The translations under genes and the position numbers were made by a program. Positions 1-10,952 of a stretch of 64,000 nt of DNA are shown piece by piece. Within the stretch, counting starts at the first letter, position 1; every line of letters begins with the position of its first letter. The notes beneath the pieces are model-generated. The model did no database searches. It was not told the DNA's origin and saw only the letters and a list, made by a program, of their open reading frames with translations. The stretch is from assembly GCF_002575655.3 (NCBI RefSeq), contig NC_053041.3, positions 119,442,318-119,506,317 of the forward strand, in the 5' to 3' direction. Source of the DNA: Aegilops tauschii subsp. strangulata (Eukaryota > Streptophyta > Magnoliopsida > Poales > Poaceae).

Positions 1-40
1 CGCTCGGTTGGGGAATCTGCCGTACTGAGGGTTCTTTCTC

Positions 41-3000
41 ATGGACGACAAGGTAACTAATTTAACGAGATACTATCTCATCTCTTATCCCAGTTCATCT
101 GCCTCCTTTAATCACCCGGCGGAAATTGCCGTGAATTCATTTTTATTTGAGCTGATTTGAGGGTTTTCTTTCATTCATAGAATGTACAGTGCACCGACAC
201 TTCAGGACTTTGCGACCGCCACCAGAGATTCCATCTCATTGTACCACATAACTTGAGGACGCGCGCGGTATGTTCAATCTCACCCTAAATCGGTTGGCAT
301 GGCCTACTTTCCTGAACATATTCTAAATATTGCTACATTTGAATAAAAGGTGCCACATGCACCATATACGTCAAAGGGGATTTTTCCCCTCTTCTTTCTA
401 TATTAGGCAAATTAATAATGTATTGTTCTTTCGATTACTCTCAATTTTCCATGACATCATGTTTACCCTATCTGTTTAATTATAGATTTTTGTCCTTCGA
501 TTTCAACTGTTGTACAGTTCTTTCAATTTGGGCCCATATTTGCATGTTACCATATTTTATTTAACAATCCTACCTTTTTCTGGAGAACATCCCTCGCTAT
601 GCAACAGATTATGTAGTGCACAATTTTTCCCTTTACATAGATCAAGGCTCCACGGATGTCATACTGTACACAAACCATGGATTTACAATCGTTGCTACTG
701 TAAGACTTGATGAACGTGGTGACTTCTATTTTGGCACTGGCTTTTGGAATGAAATTGCAAAGTTTTATGTACTGAAAGCTGGCACTAAAATTGCACTGCG
801 CATAAAAGGGCCTGGTCATGAGATATATGCTAACTTCCCCGACAAAATCATCCGTCCATACTTTGTTCGAAGTAAGTTTTCTTTTCAACTATCTGCATAT
901 GTTGACTTACCCAGCAATGTCAAATAAATTGTGTAGTATTTAAGCAAACAATTGTTATTCCCGTTTCTTACTATATTCCTACTTAATAACTTCTAGTTAC
1001 CAATACACTTTTCTATTTCCCTGTTTTAACTAAATATTCCCTGTACTCCCATTTCTATCAGAAAGCGCAGCTGACAAGGAGACTCCGGAGGTGGTGAAGG
1101 GGGCTGCCAACAAGCGGAGGCGGGGCGAGCTAGAACCGCAAGCGACTCCAGCAGGCCTAGACTTAATCAGCAGCCTCCCCGATGATATGTTGGGAGTCAT
1201 CATCTCCCTCCTCCCAATCAAATATGGGGCGTGGACAACCCACCTTTCCCGGCGGTGGCGCCCCCTATGGAACTCCAGCCCTCTCGACCTCATCGACACC
1301 CATGAGCTCTGCCATGGCTATCGCAAAAGCTTGGATGCATTCTCCAAGATTCTCGGCAGTCACCTTGGCCCAACCAAAGGCCTTAGAATGGGAAAGTTCC
1401 GTTCCAACGGCAAGGACCGAGCCAAGCTTGACGACTGGTTCCGATCCCCCGCCCTAGATCAGCTCGAGGAGCTCACTTTTGATGATGGGCATATGCGGTC
1501 GCTGCCAACGTCCGCACTCCGCCTCGCTCCCACGCTGCGTGTCGCCAAGTTCAGGAACTTCCATTTCCCGCCCCTTAATGACGCGCCCGCTCTTATTCTA
1601 CCACGACTGAAGCACCTCGAGCTCGTTGTCGTTTGCCTCGCAAATGGTGACATGGAGCGCCTGCTCCGTGGCTGTACTGCACTCGAGTACCTTCATCTTC
1701 AGACGATCAATGGGTTGAGTACCTTCCACATCACCTCCATGACTCTCCGGACTATTTATGTGTGTTCCTGGTGCGGCAGGAAGACATCACAAGATGTGTA
1801 CCACGGTATGGTCATCCAGGACACACCTGCACTTGATAGATTACTTGTAATTGATCAAGAAGGTCCAACAAGAATCAACGTCATTTCTGCGCCGAAATTG
1901 ACGGTGGTGGGCTACTCGTCTGACAAATACTCCAAACTTGTTATTGGATCCACACCCGTTCAGGTACAACAGCCGCCTTCTACCTCTCCTTCTACAAACT
2001 AACATCTATCTATTATATACAAAAAGAACTTTACGGGGTCACCAGAAAAAAGATAAATAGACTAGAAATTACCACAATAATTAGTAACTTCTGACCGTTT
2101 ATCTCATGGATCTAATAATCGCAGCCATTTGATCTAGAAAAAAGATAAATAGACTAGAAATTACCACAATAATTAGTAACTTCTGACCGTTTATCCGATG
2201 GATCTGATAATCGCAACCATTTGACCTACCTAATATCTCAAATGTTGAAGAAAATTACCCACCTATGCCATTACGTGAGAAAACCTTTCAATTCAATCAT
2301 CAATAATTCCAACACGTTACTTTAAAAAAAAGTTCCAACAAATTTACGGGGTCACCAGAAATTACCACAATAATTAGTAACTTCTGACCATTTATCTCAT
2401 GGATCGGATAACCACAGCCATTTGATCTACCTAATATCTCAAATGTTGAAGAAAATTACCCACCTATGCCATTACGTGAGATAACCTTTCAACTCAATCA
2501 TCAATAGTGCCAACACGTCACTTAAAAAAAAGTTCCAACACGTCGAACACCCTTTTACAATCCTAAATACCCTAAAAAGTCATCATAAAAAAACTTCCTA
2601 TTTTCTCTACCTCTTACGGTTGCATCTCGCAACGTCCTTAGAGCCGCCATTAAATCTTGCCCTAGACGCACAAGGCTCTACCAGTTCGTCCGATGCATCC
2701 TCACGGTGTCTTCCTCATCCATGTCACGCCCCTCTACCACGTCCTCCTACCTCCACCGGACACTTCCGCCTCGACGCTTCCACTCGTCGATTTCTATCCA
2801 GGTACGTGAGGCGGCAGTTTCCTAAATTAGAGAAGGTTGCGATCCTATTCATCCTCTCTGTGATCCCCTTCTTCGAACCAATGAATCTCTTCGGCATAAA
2901 GTTCTGGCCAGGCTGCAGTCGGAATCATCCTTTTGTAGTCCTCCACCGGCCACTTCTGCCTCGACGCTTCCACTCGCCGATTTCTATCCAGGTACGTGAG

Positions 3001-6000
3001 AGCATCTCCACTAGCGCCCCCAAAATGCCTCCCCAGGCCACTTTTTGGGCGCCGGCGGGCAAAAAAACGTCCCACTCAGGCCCCCAGGACCTCACTTTTC
3101 GCCGGATTAGACAAAAAATACAGCCGACGAGGCCAACCCACGCCTAGGCCATCAGGGGGCGTCTTGGAGCCCCGGCGCTTTTGCTTAACCAATCTCTTTG
3201 CCCCACCTCAGCCACCCTCCCCCTCTCTCTCCTCTCCTCTCTTTTCTTTTTCCTTCCGCCCACCCCCTTCTCTCTCCTCTCATCTGCACGCCGAGCTGCA
3301 CGGGGAGGAGCCGTGGCCGGAGCTCGCCCTCGCCGCGCGTGGCCGGGGCGGCCCGCGCGCCCGCCTGTGCGTGGCGGAGCTCGCCCGCGCCCGTCCGCCT
3401 GCGTTGTGGCCGAGGGCGGCCCGCGCCCGCCTGTGCGTGGCGGAGGTCGCGCGTGCCCGCCCGCCTGCTTGGCCGGGCGGAGCTCGCTCCCGCCTCTGCG
3501 TGGACGGGCGGACCTTGCGTGAGCGGCGGCCTGGGCGGGAGGCCGGGCGGCGCGTGGGGCGGCCGGACATCGCTGTCGCTGTTCCTCGCTGCTACTCGCT
3601 GCCGCCGCCACCGCTGCTACAACTTGCTGCTGCCTACTGCCGCGGACCGCGCCCGCGTACTGCTCCTCCCTCGCGGCCTCGCCCACTGCCGCCGCCGCAG
3701 CCCCCTCGCGCGCCCGCTTCGGCGCCAGGCCGTGCCCTCCAGGCCGCGCCCACCCCGCGGCCGCTTGCCCCCGCCGCCTAGCGCCTCGCGCTCCCGCAGC
3801 TCCAGGAGGCGACCGCGACCGCGACGGCCCCGCCCCGGGCGGCGGCGTCGGCTCCGCGCTCCACCCCATCACCGACAGCGAGGCCCCCAACGAGCTGAGG
3901 ACCGAGGCCGCGGCGGAGTTTGCGGCGGCCGGCTCGACCCGGCCGTCTTGTTGCTGCGCCTGCCACGCCTCCTCGCTGTGCCCGTGCGCCCTCGTCATGC
4001 CTCCTCGCCGCCCGCGCTCGCCGACCAGGTCACGATGGTGCCGGCTGGGTGGGGGGACGACTGGAAACTATTTCCTTCCCAGTGCAAATATTCCGCCGGG
4101 GCCTTCCCAGGAGGCGGAAAAAATGCGTCCTGGGGGGCACAACGGCTGGAGATGCTCTGAGGTTGCAATTTCCTACATAAGAGAAGGTTGCAATCCTATT
4201 CATCCTCTCTGTGATCCCCTTCTTCCAACCAATGAATCTCTTGGGCATGAAGTTCTGACCAGGCTGCAGTCGGAATCGTCCTTTTGCAGTCCAATCAACT
4301 AAATTGATGCTGGGGAAGTGGAGGTGAGGGAATTGCTCTTATAGATACAGGGTTAGGCTGATGAATTGCTGGAATTCACAGTTTTAATTTCCAATCTTCA
4401 GCTGTTTCTGATCTCAAGATACATGTCATCTAGAATCCCTCTTTCAGCTACTCGACTGTACTAAAGAGGAGGGACAGAAATACAGGCAGCCTAAACTCCT
4501 GGAGAAAACGGCCGCTCACATGGAAGATCGGGCAATTGAGCTGATTTCGGTACATGCATACTGACCCATACTACTAAGCTGATAACTGACAAGTGAAAAT
4601 TAGTAGACGCACTTGATCTGATCCGAGAAAAGTCACGTTCTTTGTGTACAGCAGACAAGCTTTCATCTGTAAAATATTATTTCTGCGGTAAGTAACTTGG
4701 CAGTTGGGACCACTTTGTTATTAGTTGGTTGTCTTGACGAAACAACAGCACCAAGATTGTTATATCTTAGTAGCTAATTTCATGTAGTTTGTTTAAAAAA
4801 ATTGTATGTCTTCCTATCATATCTTGCCATTTGCGGAACACTTGGATTCCTAAATTACAAGTGTGTATGAAAGCTATGGTTGATTTCTCTCGCAGAACAA
4901 ATAGTTTAAGGATTACATATAAGAACCATTTATGGATGTAGTTTTCCAGATCTGCTAACTCACCCCTTTCCTTTGATAAAGTTGTTAATTGTTGTTATTA
5001 ACTGATACATGAAGAACTGAGGACATAACTCGAACCCCATTTATGTAAGAAACATATACACGGTTCATGTAAGTAAACTTTGTTTGTCAATTCCTTTTTT
5101 CAGGATTACCTCATGCTATTGGAGCTATAGTTCTTGATCTATTCGCAACTCAATATTGGACAGCACCAAGATATTGCTACTGGAAACTTAGTAGTAAATC
5201 ACTAAGATAGTAAATGATGATGAGGAAGAACCATAGAAGTACTCGCCATGCATGTCCTTAATTAGGTGGTACATGATGAACATATGTTGGTTCACTTGCA
5301 TGTTAACATGTATGATCTATTTAGATAGAAATCACTCAAGTAGCTTTATGTGGCAACATAATAACGTTCAGTTAGGAAAATGATTGTATTTTTATGATTT
5401 ATTCTTATTTGAGATGACCAAGCACACATGCTTCTAGGATACCACTATTGTTACGTTTTCTTTGTTTATTGTTGAATCTGAAGGTAAGAGACTTCAGATA
5501 GAGGGTTGTTTTGGGCTGAAAATTTTCAGATAGAATGTTACTCGCCAAGATTTTTATCCACAAGGAAAACATGGAAAACATTTAATCATTACAAAATTTC
5601 TTCCTACACATGCTTTGGTGTTATGACTATTACTTCCTTTTATTTTGAGCTCCTTCACTATTTACATGTACACAGTTAGATAATTAAGACTGAATTACTG
5701 TCAACATAACCATCGCCTTAGCTAGCAATATGGTGAATTAATCTCCCGATCTACATAATTTGAAGAAGTATACCGATAAGTAGATCTTGCGATTTTGTAT
5801 CATGGTAAAGTAAATTCAGTAACAAAACACACACTTTGACGTTTTGTGCTTGCTCTAAATTTCCTTTCAACTGTACCACTTTGTATGTTTATTTTCCCCA
5901 CTTCCTACTTTGTATGCAAGATGATACTTTATTTTCTATGTTGTCTTTCCTTACCAGCCAAATAAAGTTTGAATCATTTTTCTTGCTTCGGTAGATTATA

Positions 6001-8786
6001 TGACTCTCACCAAGTTTCCTTTGAAAATTTCTGGTGATTTATTTTCCAGTTGCTTATTTCTGAATTGCAAGGAGCACAACGACTATGATCTTCTTCAGCC
6101 TGCCTCAAGGTTGCCGGTGGCCGCACCGCTACTGTCCAGAATTAAGGTGCAGTTGATTGGTATTTTAGTATTTCTTTTTTGCCGACCTTTATTAGCCCAA
6201 TAGTCATGTTTGCATGTGGACCATATGGTGTTTTATTACGCTGCTACAGTTAGGTTCTTAGGTCGTACATGAATTAAAGTGCTGGCTCTGACAAAATACA
6301 GAATGTATAATTACATACGAACTAAAATACCACATGGAAACTATAGTCGTACTGACAGTATGCAATGGCTAGATGTCGGGAATGATAAACTATGATAATG
6401 GGGATAATAAACCTTGATAGGGTGCCAAAGCAGTTTTCATATATATGAAGTGTTATATTTTTTTATTTAGTGGTTTGGTTCTAGGCGAATTAACTAATTT
6501 GAAAAAAAATGTGCATTGGAATGCCTCACGTCTGTTTTGTAAGACCACCATCCACTGATTTAATTTTTAAAAATTGTTATTTTTGCATCAAAAACAATAT
6601 TTTTCATTCATGCTTTTGGTGTACTATAGGATTGCAAATATGAGAGCTTAGATGCTCATTTAGATCGTTATCCTGAGATGTATCATACCGAGGAGATTTT
6701 GCCCTAACATGAACTTTCTCTCCATATGCTAGAGTTACAAGGATGTTCCTTCATTTTAACGTTTCCGTGTGATCTATGATCATATCTTCCATGCAAATTC
6801 AGATTCATGTATTACTACAGCTCCCACTAGCATTTGCCCGAGATTAACAAGTTTAAGAGTGTAGCTTATTTGATTTCACCTACTTTACAAAGTACTCTTC
6901 TGCTACTCATATGGGCCTAAAGATGCACTGGATTTACAATAAACATTCTTATAATTTACAAATTCACTTTCATGAATAATATAAACGGTTTGACACTGTA
7001 AACGTCATAATGTACGATTATGTTTTATTTTCTGATGGCAATACAACATTTGTTGGTTCCTCGTCATTTTTCATAGATGGGGTCATCCATGCAAGTTTTT
7101 TGAAGCCAGTAAACTAATATTGGTCGCCATGTAGTGCCAAAACCATGCATATGCTATGCCATTCCTACTTACATGTGTCTTTTTCTTAGATGTTAGTGCT
7201 CAAAGCTATGGTCGACTGGTGGCAATTAGTGTGTGTCAAATCGAATTCTAATTATTGTAGTATTTTGCACGTCTGGCCATTCATACATTTGATTTGATTG
7301 TATGATCACACCAAAACGTGTGCTATAGCACTCATAATATTTACCTGCTTTGTTGTCTCAGATTTATTAATTTAGTTGCATATTAAATACTCCAGTTGAC
7401 TATCATAAAGTTATTATTCAGAAAAAGAAGAATCAGTCGAATAGCTTATGCACAAGAATCTTATGGAAATAGCAGAAAATAAGATAAATCCTCACATAAG
7501 ACGTTTACTTATATAGAAATGAAGTTGCATACATTTAGATGCCTGCGCAAATCGTTTCATCATAAAAAAGTATATTTAGTAGAACATGGATAAGAAGAAG
7601 TTAATTGATAAATAGATAACATGTATATTTATATGTTAATGAGAAAACAAAACAAAACTAAGGAAAAATTATGTTAACAAAAGGCTTATATATTTGCAAA
7701 TGTCATCACATTGTTCACAAATTTTCTTTAGACAAATCAAATAGAATGTTTTCATTATTAAACTATCTAATGTTCTAGCCCGCGCATCGAGCGGGCCACT
7801 TTGCTAGTTATTTCTAATTTTGAAGATGTTTGTTCGTCTGTCATTCAGAAAATGATTTCGACAAGCTTGACCCCGAAACTGCGCACAGTGAAGGTCTTGG
7901 CACTAGAATCTATCGGGCCCGACCTGGAGCAAGTTGTCAGTTTCCTGAGATGCTTTCCGTGCCTGGAGAAGCTATATATCGAGGTGATGTTCCTTTCTTG
8001 TTAAATGCTAACCATAAGGGAGTTCAATTTCTGACACCTTTTTTCAAGTTTACAATCACAATGTACTACGATTTCTGAAGGTTCTTTTGGAGGATTTCAG
8101 TACATACATGCCCCCCCCCCATATTGGTTGCTTGATCGATATGGTTACAATCAATAAGCATTTCTCCTTTGGATTCATTTGTACTAGTTTTCTTAGGGAA
8201 CTTTTCATCCACTCCAACCTCTTATGAAGAAGGCTACATTTTTCAAGAATGTAATCAAATGCCCATGTTAATCATGTCAGATCGAAGATGGCATGTTAGT
8301 GCATTTTACAAATCCTGCAAACCAAATAGCTAGGCCTGTAATAATTTTCAAAATTGCATGTAGGCACTAACACGTTTTCTTCTTTTGCAGATAAGATTAG
8401 GCCCAGTGGTGGATAATGTGATACAATATAACAATCACGTCGAATGACCAGATCTGCATCTCTCAGAAATTACATTGAACTCATACCGAGGGACCTTACC
8501 GGAGATTATATTCGCCAGGTTCTTTGTTCTCAGAGCAAGGGTGCTGAAGGAAATGAGGTTTGCCCTACATTTATTTCGCAAAAATGAATGGTTTGTTGAT
8601 CAGCGCCGGCGCCTGCTGCAGAATGGAGTAGGCTCCAAAAATGCTGAATTTCATTTTGGAACTTCAGATGACAGAGTAATCGAAAGTCATCATGTCAACC
8701 CCATACATGACTTCTCAGTGGCTGACCCCTTTTGCAAAAATTGTGAGGTTTTGAAGGCAGACTTAGAAGCGGTGATATTAGTTTGA
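41..8786 (+). CDS. B3 domain / F-box-LRR fusion gene, six exons, premature stop in last exon
   Basis: Proposed exons are 41-52, 181-267, 586-871, 1062-1963, 7849-7983 and 8391-8786, all with GT..AG borders and matching phases (0, 0, 1, 0, 0). Without the internal stop the product would be 605 residues. Exons 2-3 read as a B3-type DNA-binding fold (about residues 18-125: RFHLIVPHNL, IPRYATDYV, FWNEIAKFYVLKAGTKIAL). Residues 161-205 are an F-box (LISSLPDDMLGVIISLLP, LSRRWRPLW), followed by leucine-rich segments and the grass F-box C-terminal block ending near HDFSVADPF. F-box proteins bind SKP1 in SCF ubiquitin ligases; B3 domains bind DNA in the nucleus. The joint role is inferred. An in-frame TGA at 8445-8447 would cut the product to 492 residues. 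The start (MDDK in a 12 bp exon) is the weakest part; the true first exon could lie left of the window. Confidence 0.7.
181..871 (+). CDS. Exons 2-3: B3-like DNA-binding domain
   Basis: Exon 2 (181-267) follows an acceptor at 179-180 and ends at a gtatgt donor. Exon 3 (586-871) ends at a gtaagt donor with one base of a codon left over. The pair encodes strands and the GW-like core of a B3 fold: a FHLIVP strand, an IPRYA segment, an RLDERGDFYFGTGFW turn and a YVLKAGTKIALRI ending that matches the usual 'L+.GD.l.F' position. The match is by pattern only; the tryptophan and the lysine/glycine of the last strand fit, other B3 positions are diverged. Confidence 0.6.
1062..1963 (+). CDS. Exon 4: F-box plus leucine-rich region
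   Basis: This is the largest exon. It opens with two bases that complete the codon left by exon 3, then a basic linker (NKRRRGE, possible nuclear signal), then a clear F-box and about 220 residues with LxxLxL spacing (LEELTFDDG, LKHLELVVVC, LEYLHLQTI). No ATG precedes the F-box in this frame within the exon except beyond its start, which supports continuation from upstream exons. It ends GSTPVQ at a cag|gtacaa donor. Confidence 0.8.
2034..2560. repeat. Imperfect tandem repeats inside the Helitron
   Basis: A segment beginning with ttacggggtcaccagaaa and continuing through the motifs attaccacaataattag, cttctgaccgttt and catttga recurs at about 2034, 2140 and 2340. A second block with aatgttgaagaaaattaccc and a run of A recurs at about 2240 and 2440. 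Copies differ by small substitutions and a deletion. No coding potential is seen. Confidence 0.7.
2750..4290. repeat. 190 bp direct duplication, second copy split by a TIR element
   Basis: The stretch from about 2750 to 2940 is repeated from about 2940 with a 190 bp period (compare ccaccgga at 2753 with ccaccggc at 2943). The second copy is interrupted at 3000 and resumes at 4158, where the cattcatcctctctgtgatc and ccaggctgcagtcgg segments reappear. Confidence 0.8.
3000..4157. mobile_element. 1.16 kb TIR transposon nested in the Helitron
   Basis: The ends are inverted repeats starting GAGCATCTCC, at 3000-3009 and 4148-4157, with imperfect extension inward. The flanks are TGA on both sides (2997-2999 and 4158-4160), a 3 bp target duplication. 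The interior is very GC-rich with long stop-free but low-complexity frames (Ala/Arg/Pro-rich); no transposase is recognised. A 3 bp duplication suits a PIF/Harbinger- or CACTA-type non-autonomous element; the 9 bp duplication of Mutator is not present. Confidence 0.7.
4291..7770. other. AT-rich Helitron interior, no recognised gene
   Basis: No long reading frame or known domain is visible. One short stretch at about 6052-6146 looks like a possible captured exon: a ttttccag acceptor, an open frame with the motif DYDLLQPASRLPV, and an aag|gtgcag donor. I do not recognise the source gene. Confidence 0.4.
7849..8786 (+). CDS. Exons 5-6: C-terminal part of the F-box gene
   Basis: Exon 5 (7849-7983) encodes 45 residues including SFLRCFPCLEKLYIE, a block typical of grass F-box/LRR proteins. 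Exon 6 (8391-8786) has the conserved RFFVLRARVLKEMRF and HDFSVADPF blocks. Exon 6 follows a strong polypyrimidine tract and tttgcag acceptor. Its codon 19 is TGA; the sequence stays in frame and family-like on both sides, so this looks like a point lesion rather than a wrong exon border. Confidence 0.75.
8445..8447 (+). other. In-frame TGA in exon 6 of the F-box gene
   Basis: The codons run CAC GTC GAA TGA CCA GAT CTG CAT in the frame set by exon 5. Related grass F-box proteins usually have a Cys codon after the Glu, so TGC to TGA is the simplest reading. Translation would stop 113 codons before the normal end. Confidence 0.75.
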
Positions 8787-9619
8787 ACCTCTCTGATATC
8801 CATGTTCAGCGGATCAGCGCGAGCGTTTGCAGCTGATGAGCTGAATTTCATTTCTTATATCAGTTTGAACCTTGTAATCTTCGAATTTGAGCCATATAAC
8901 TCTGGAATTTGAACCTTGTAACATTTCGAGCTTTTGTGGTACAATGAAATGGCATCGTATGAAACTCGTATATTGCTAGCACTATTTTGACCTTAATATG
9001 TCTTAGATTATATTAACCATTCTCGAATCAGTTTACCTTGTAGATCTCACAACACACGATCTGTATAGCTAACTCGACTGCGATCTTCGACATTATTGCA
9101 CATAGTTGGTTTCTTCACATTATTGCACATAGTTGGTTTCTTCCACCGTGTGCACTGTAGACCGCAGAATTAATTATCGCACTCGAGTGTCCATCATCAC
9201 CCTTCTGTGTAACTTTGACCTCATGACCCAAGGGTAAACTTATGACCAAAGTCATTCCACACACTTCATTTTTACAAAGCTTTTTGCCAATAAACACCCA
9301 CGATTTGTCCCTTTTCTAGCCGACGCGTGGCCAAACTAGCCTGGCGGGAAGCTTAGCGCGGTAGCGCGGGAACAGGCTCACCGACGATACATTTGGTGCC
9401 TCTTCGAGCCCACGCGTGCGGGTGTTGTCAAGCGTGCACTGGAATCCTCCGCTATGAATGCCATGACAAGACGTGATGATTACAGGCCGGTCGGCCCCCA
9501 TTTATTACAGCGGCCATTTAACCTACCCTTGTGTCTCTTCAACCTTTCGATCGCGCCCGACCATTGCAAGAAGCACACCCACCACGAGAAATTCTCAGTG
9601 GGTATCCTGCGCGGCTCCA
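8787..9619. other. Intergenic segment with a 27 bp tandem repeat
   Basis: This covers the likely 3' untranslated region of the F-box gene and the upstream region of the exonuclease pseudogene. At about 9091-9145 a 27 bp unit beginning cattattgcacatag is present twice in tandem, nearly identical. Nothing else is recognised. Confidence 0.6.
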
Positions 9620-10173
9620 ATGGCGCTCCGAGTGGCTGCCGACGACGAGCAACAGTTCACCATGCGTGCCGTGGTGGACACCCACAGAAGGTTCTGGACC
9701 TCTCGGTTGTGTACACTAACGACCCGGTCTGGGTGGAGCTCTCCATCGACATCATGGAGCTGTTGCTTGCCGAGGAGAAGTACAAGGTGGTCGGGTTCGA
9801 CCTCGAGTACACCCGTGCTCGTGCCGGGTCTCGTCCCAAGGTTGCCGTCACCTAGATGTGTGTGCGCCACCACGTCCTCGTCTACCACTACTGCCTGGCC
9901 ACAAGGCCTTGCGAGCGTTTTGCCAGGTTTATCAACAGCCCCCACTACATGTTCGCTACGGTGGACATCACCAATGATGTAAAGGCGCTCGAGAACTCGG
10001 CCTGGATGGAGAAACTCGACAAAGCTCACGTCGTGTACGCGGCCAAAGAGGCGTACACGAGCTACGACATGTACAGGTGGATCATTGATATGAGGAAGTG
10101 CCTCCTTCCCCAAAACGGCCAGGGATCCAACCGGAAGCAGAGCAATGGCAAGCGTCGTCGCAACAATAAGTAG
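9620..10173 (+). pseudogene. WRN-like 3'-5' exonuclease pseudogene (DEDD family)
   Basis: The ATG at 9620 opens a frame reading MALRVAADDEQQF. Near 9685-9690 the family-like sequence moves to another frame (VLDLSVVYTNDP), so one indel is present. Motif Exo I is VVGFDLEYT, and Exo II resembles VDITNDVKAL. Exo III is YAAKEAYTSYDMY, where the usual aspartate is glutamate. A TAG at 9853-9855 lies where relatives have a glutamine (VAV.QMCVR), consistent with CAG to TAG. The family trims 3' ends of DNA or RNA using two metal ions. Two lesions plus a changed active-site residue make a functional product unlikely. A basic tail (KQSNGKRRRNNK) closes the frame. Confidence 0.8.
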
Positions 10174-10329
10174 ATGATTAGATCCTCATTTCTCGTACTT
10201 TAGTATGCATGTAATTGCTTTCTTTGGTGTATGGAAAAGTTATGTGTGTAGTCACTTGTGTAATTCTATGCTTAATTTGGTTATGCAATGCTGTCTTTTT
10301 AAGTATATATGTTGATGCTCTGTAGATAG

Positions 10330-10952
10330 AGCGTAGATGTTGTGCAGAAAAAGAAAATCACATCGCACACGGACTAAACAACGGAACCCATCGGTGATGT
10401 TTTCATCAATCGCTCACAATTGTATACCAGCAATCGTTTGCTCACAACACACACGGCTTGTTAGCAGTAATCGTCTGTGTTGTTATCAGTCTTCGCACAC
10501 GTTTCCGATTACAGGCCTATTTGCCTTGTATCACACACATCTTGTTCATTTGAACCATTTCTCTTCTCATGTCTCAACGCAAACAGTTCATCCGAGTGAA
10601 CCGCATGCCGTATATCGCACACACCTTTGATCTGGCTGACCGTTTCTTTTGTGTTGCCTAATCACAAACAGTTCATCCGAGTGAACCGTATGCTGTACAT
10701 CGCACACACCTTCATATGGCTGCCCGTTTCTTTTGTTCCTCCTCATCGTAAACGGTTAACTGAACTGAACCGTATGCCCTGCATCGCACACACAACTAAA
10801 ATCTGAACCGTGTTTGATGCATCGTCCATTGCAAATGTTTTGCACCTTTTTTGACGGTTTTTTACACCACCGTTTGCTATTATAGCATCGCACACAGTTT
10901 CGTCGAAGGGTCTCTGATCGTAGTGTCGCGTTAGCAGCATCCTGCAGTAGTG
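10330..10952 (-). mobile_element. CACTA transposon terminus with subterminal repeats
   Basis: On the minus strand the sequence starts CACTACTGCAGGATGC at 10952. Inward are several copies of a roughly 100 bp unit containing the motifs catcgcacacac and gttcatccgagtgaaccg (about 10480-10800). Such dense subterminal repeats are typical of grass CACTA elements. The opposite end was not found in the window, so this may be a fragment. Confidence 0.65.

Larger units (their letters stand above)
2005..7807 (+). mobile_element. Non-autonomous Helitron in intron 4
   Basis: The left end is A|TCTATCTATTATATAC at 2004/2005. The right end has a GC hairpin (GCCCG..CGGGC, about 7779-7795) followed after about 8 bases by CTAG|T at 7804-7808. 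These are the hallmarks of grass Helitrons, which insert between A and T without target duplication. Removing the element leaves an 82 bp intron (1964-2004 plus 7808-7848), a normal plant size. No Rep/helicase reading frame is visible, so it depends on a partner element. It contains repeats, a nested TIR element and possibly captured exon scraps. Confidence 0.85.

Noticed and set aside
510..888. Frames at 510-710 and minus 547-888
   Set aside because: They overlap exon 3 of the B3/F-box gene, whose frame has the family motifs and splice sites.
3144..4160. Overlapping frames of 260-320 codons in the GC-rich TIR element
   Set aside because: High GC removes stops by chance; sequences are Ala/Arg/Pro-rich in every frame with no consistent family motif.
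9473..9982. 169-codon frame overlapping the exonuclease pseudogene
   Set aside because: Only its first part (from 9620) matches the family; the rest is the shifted frame.
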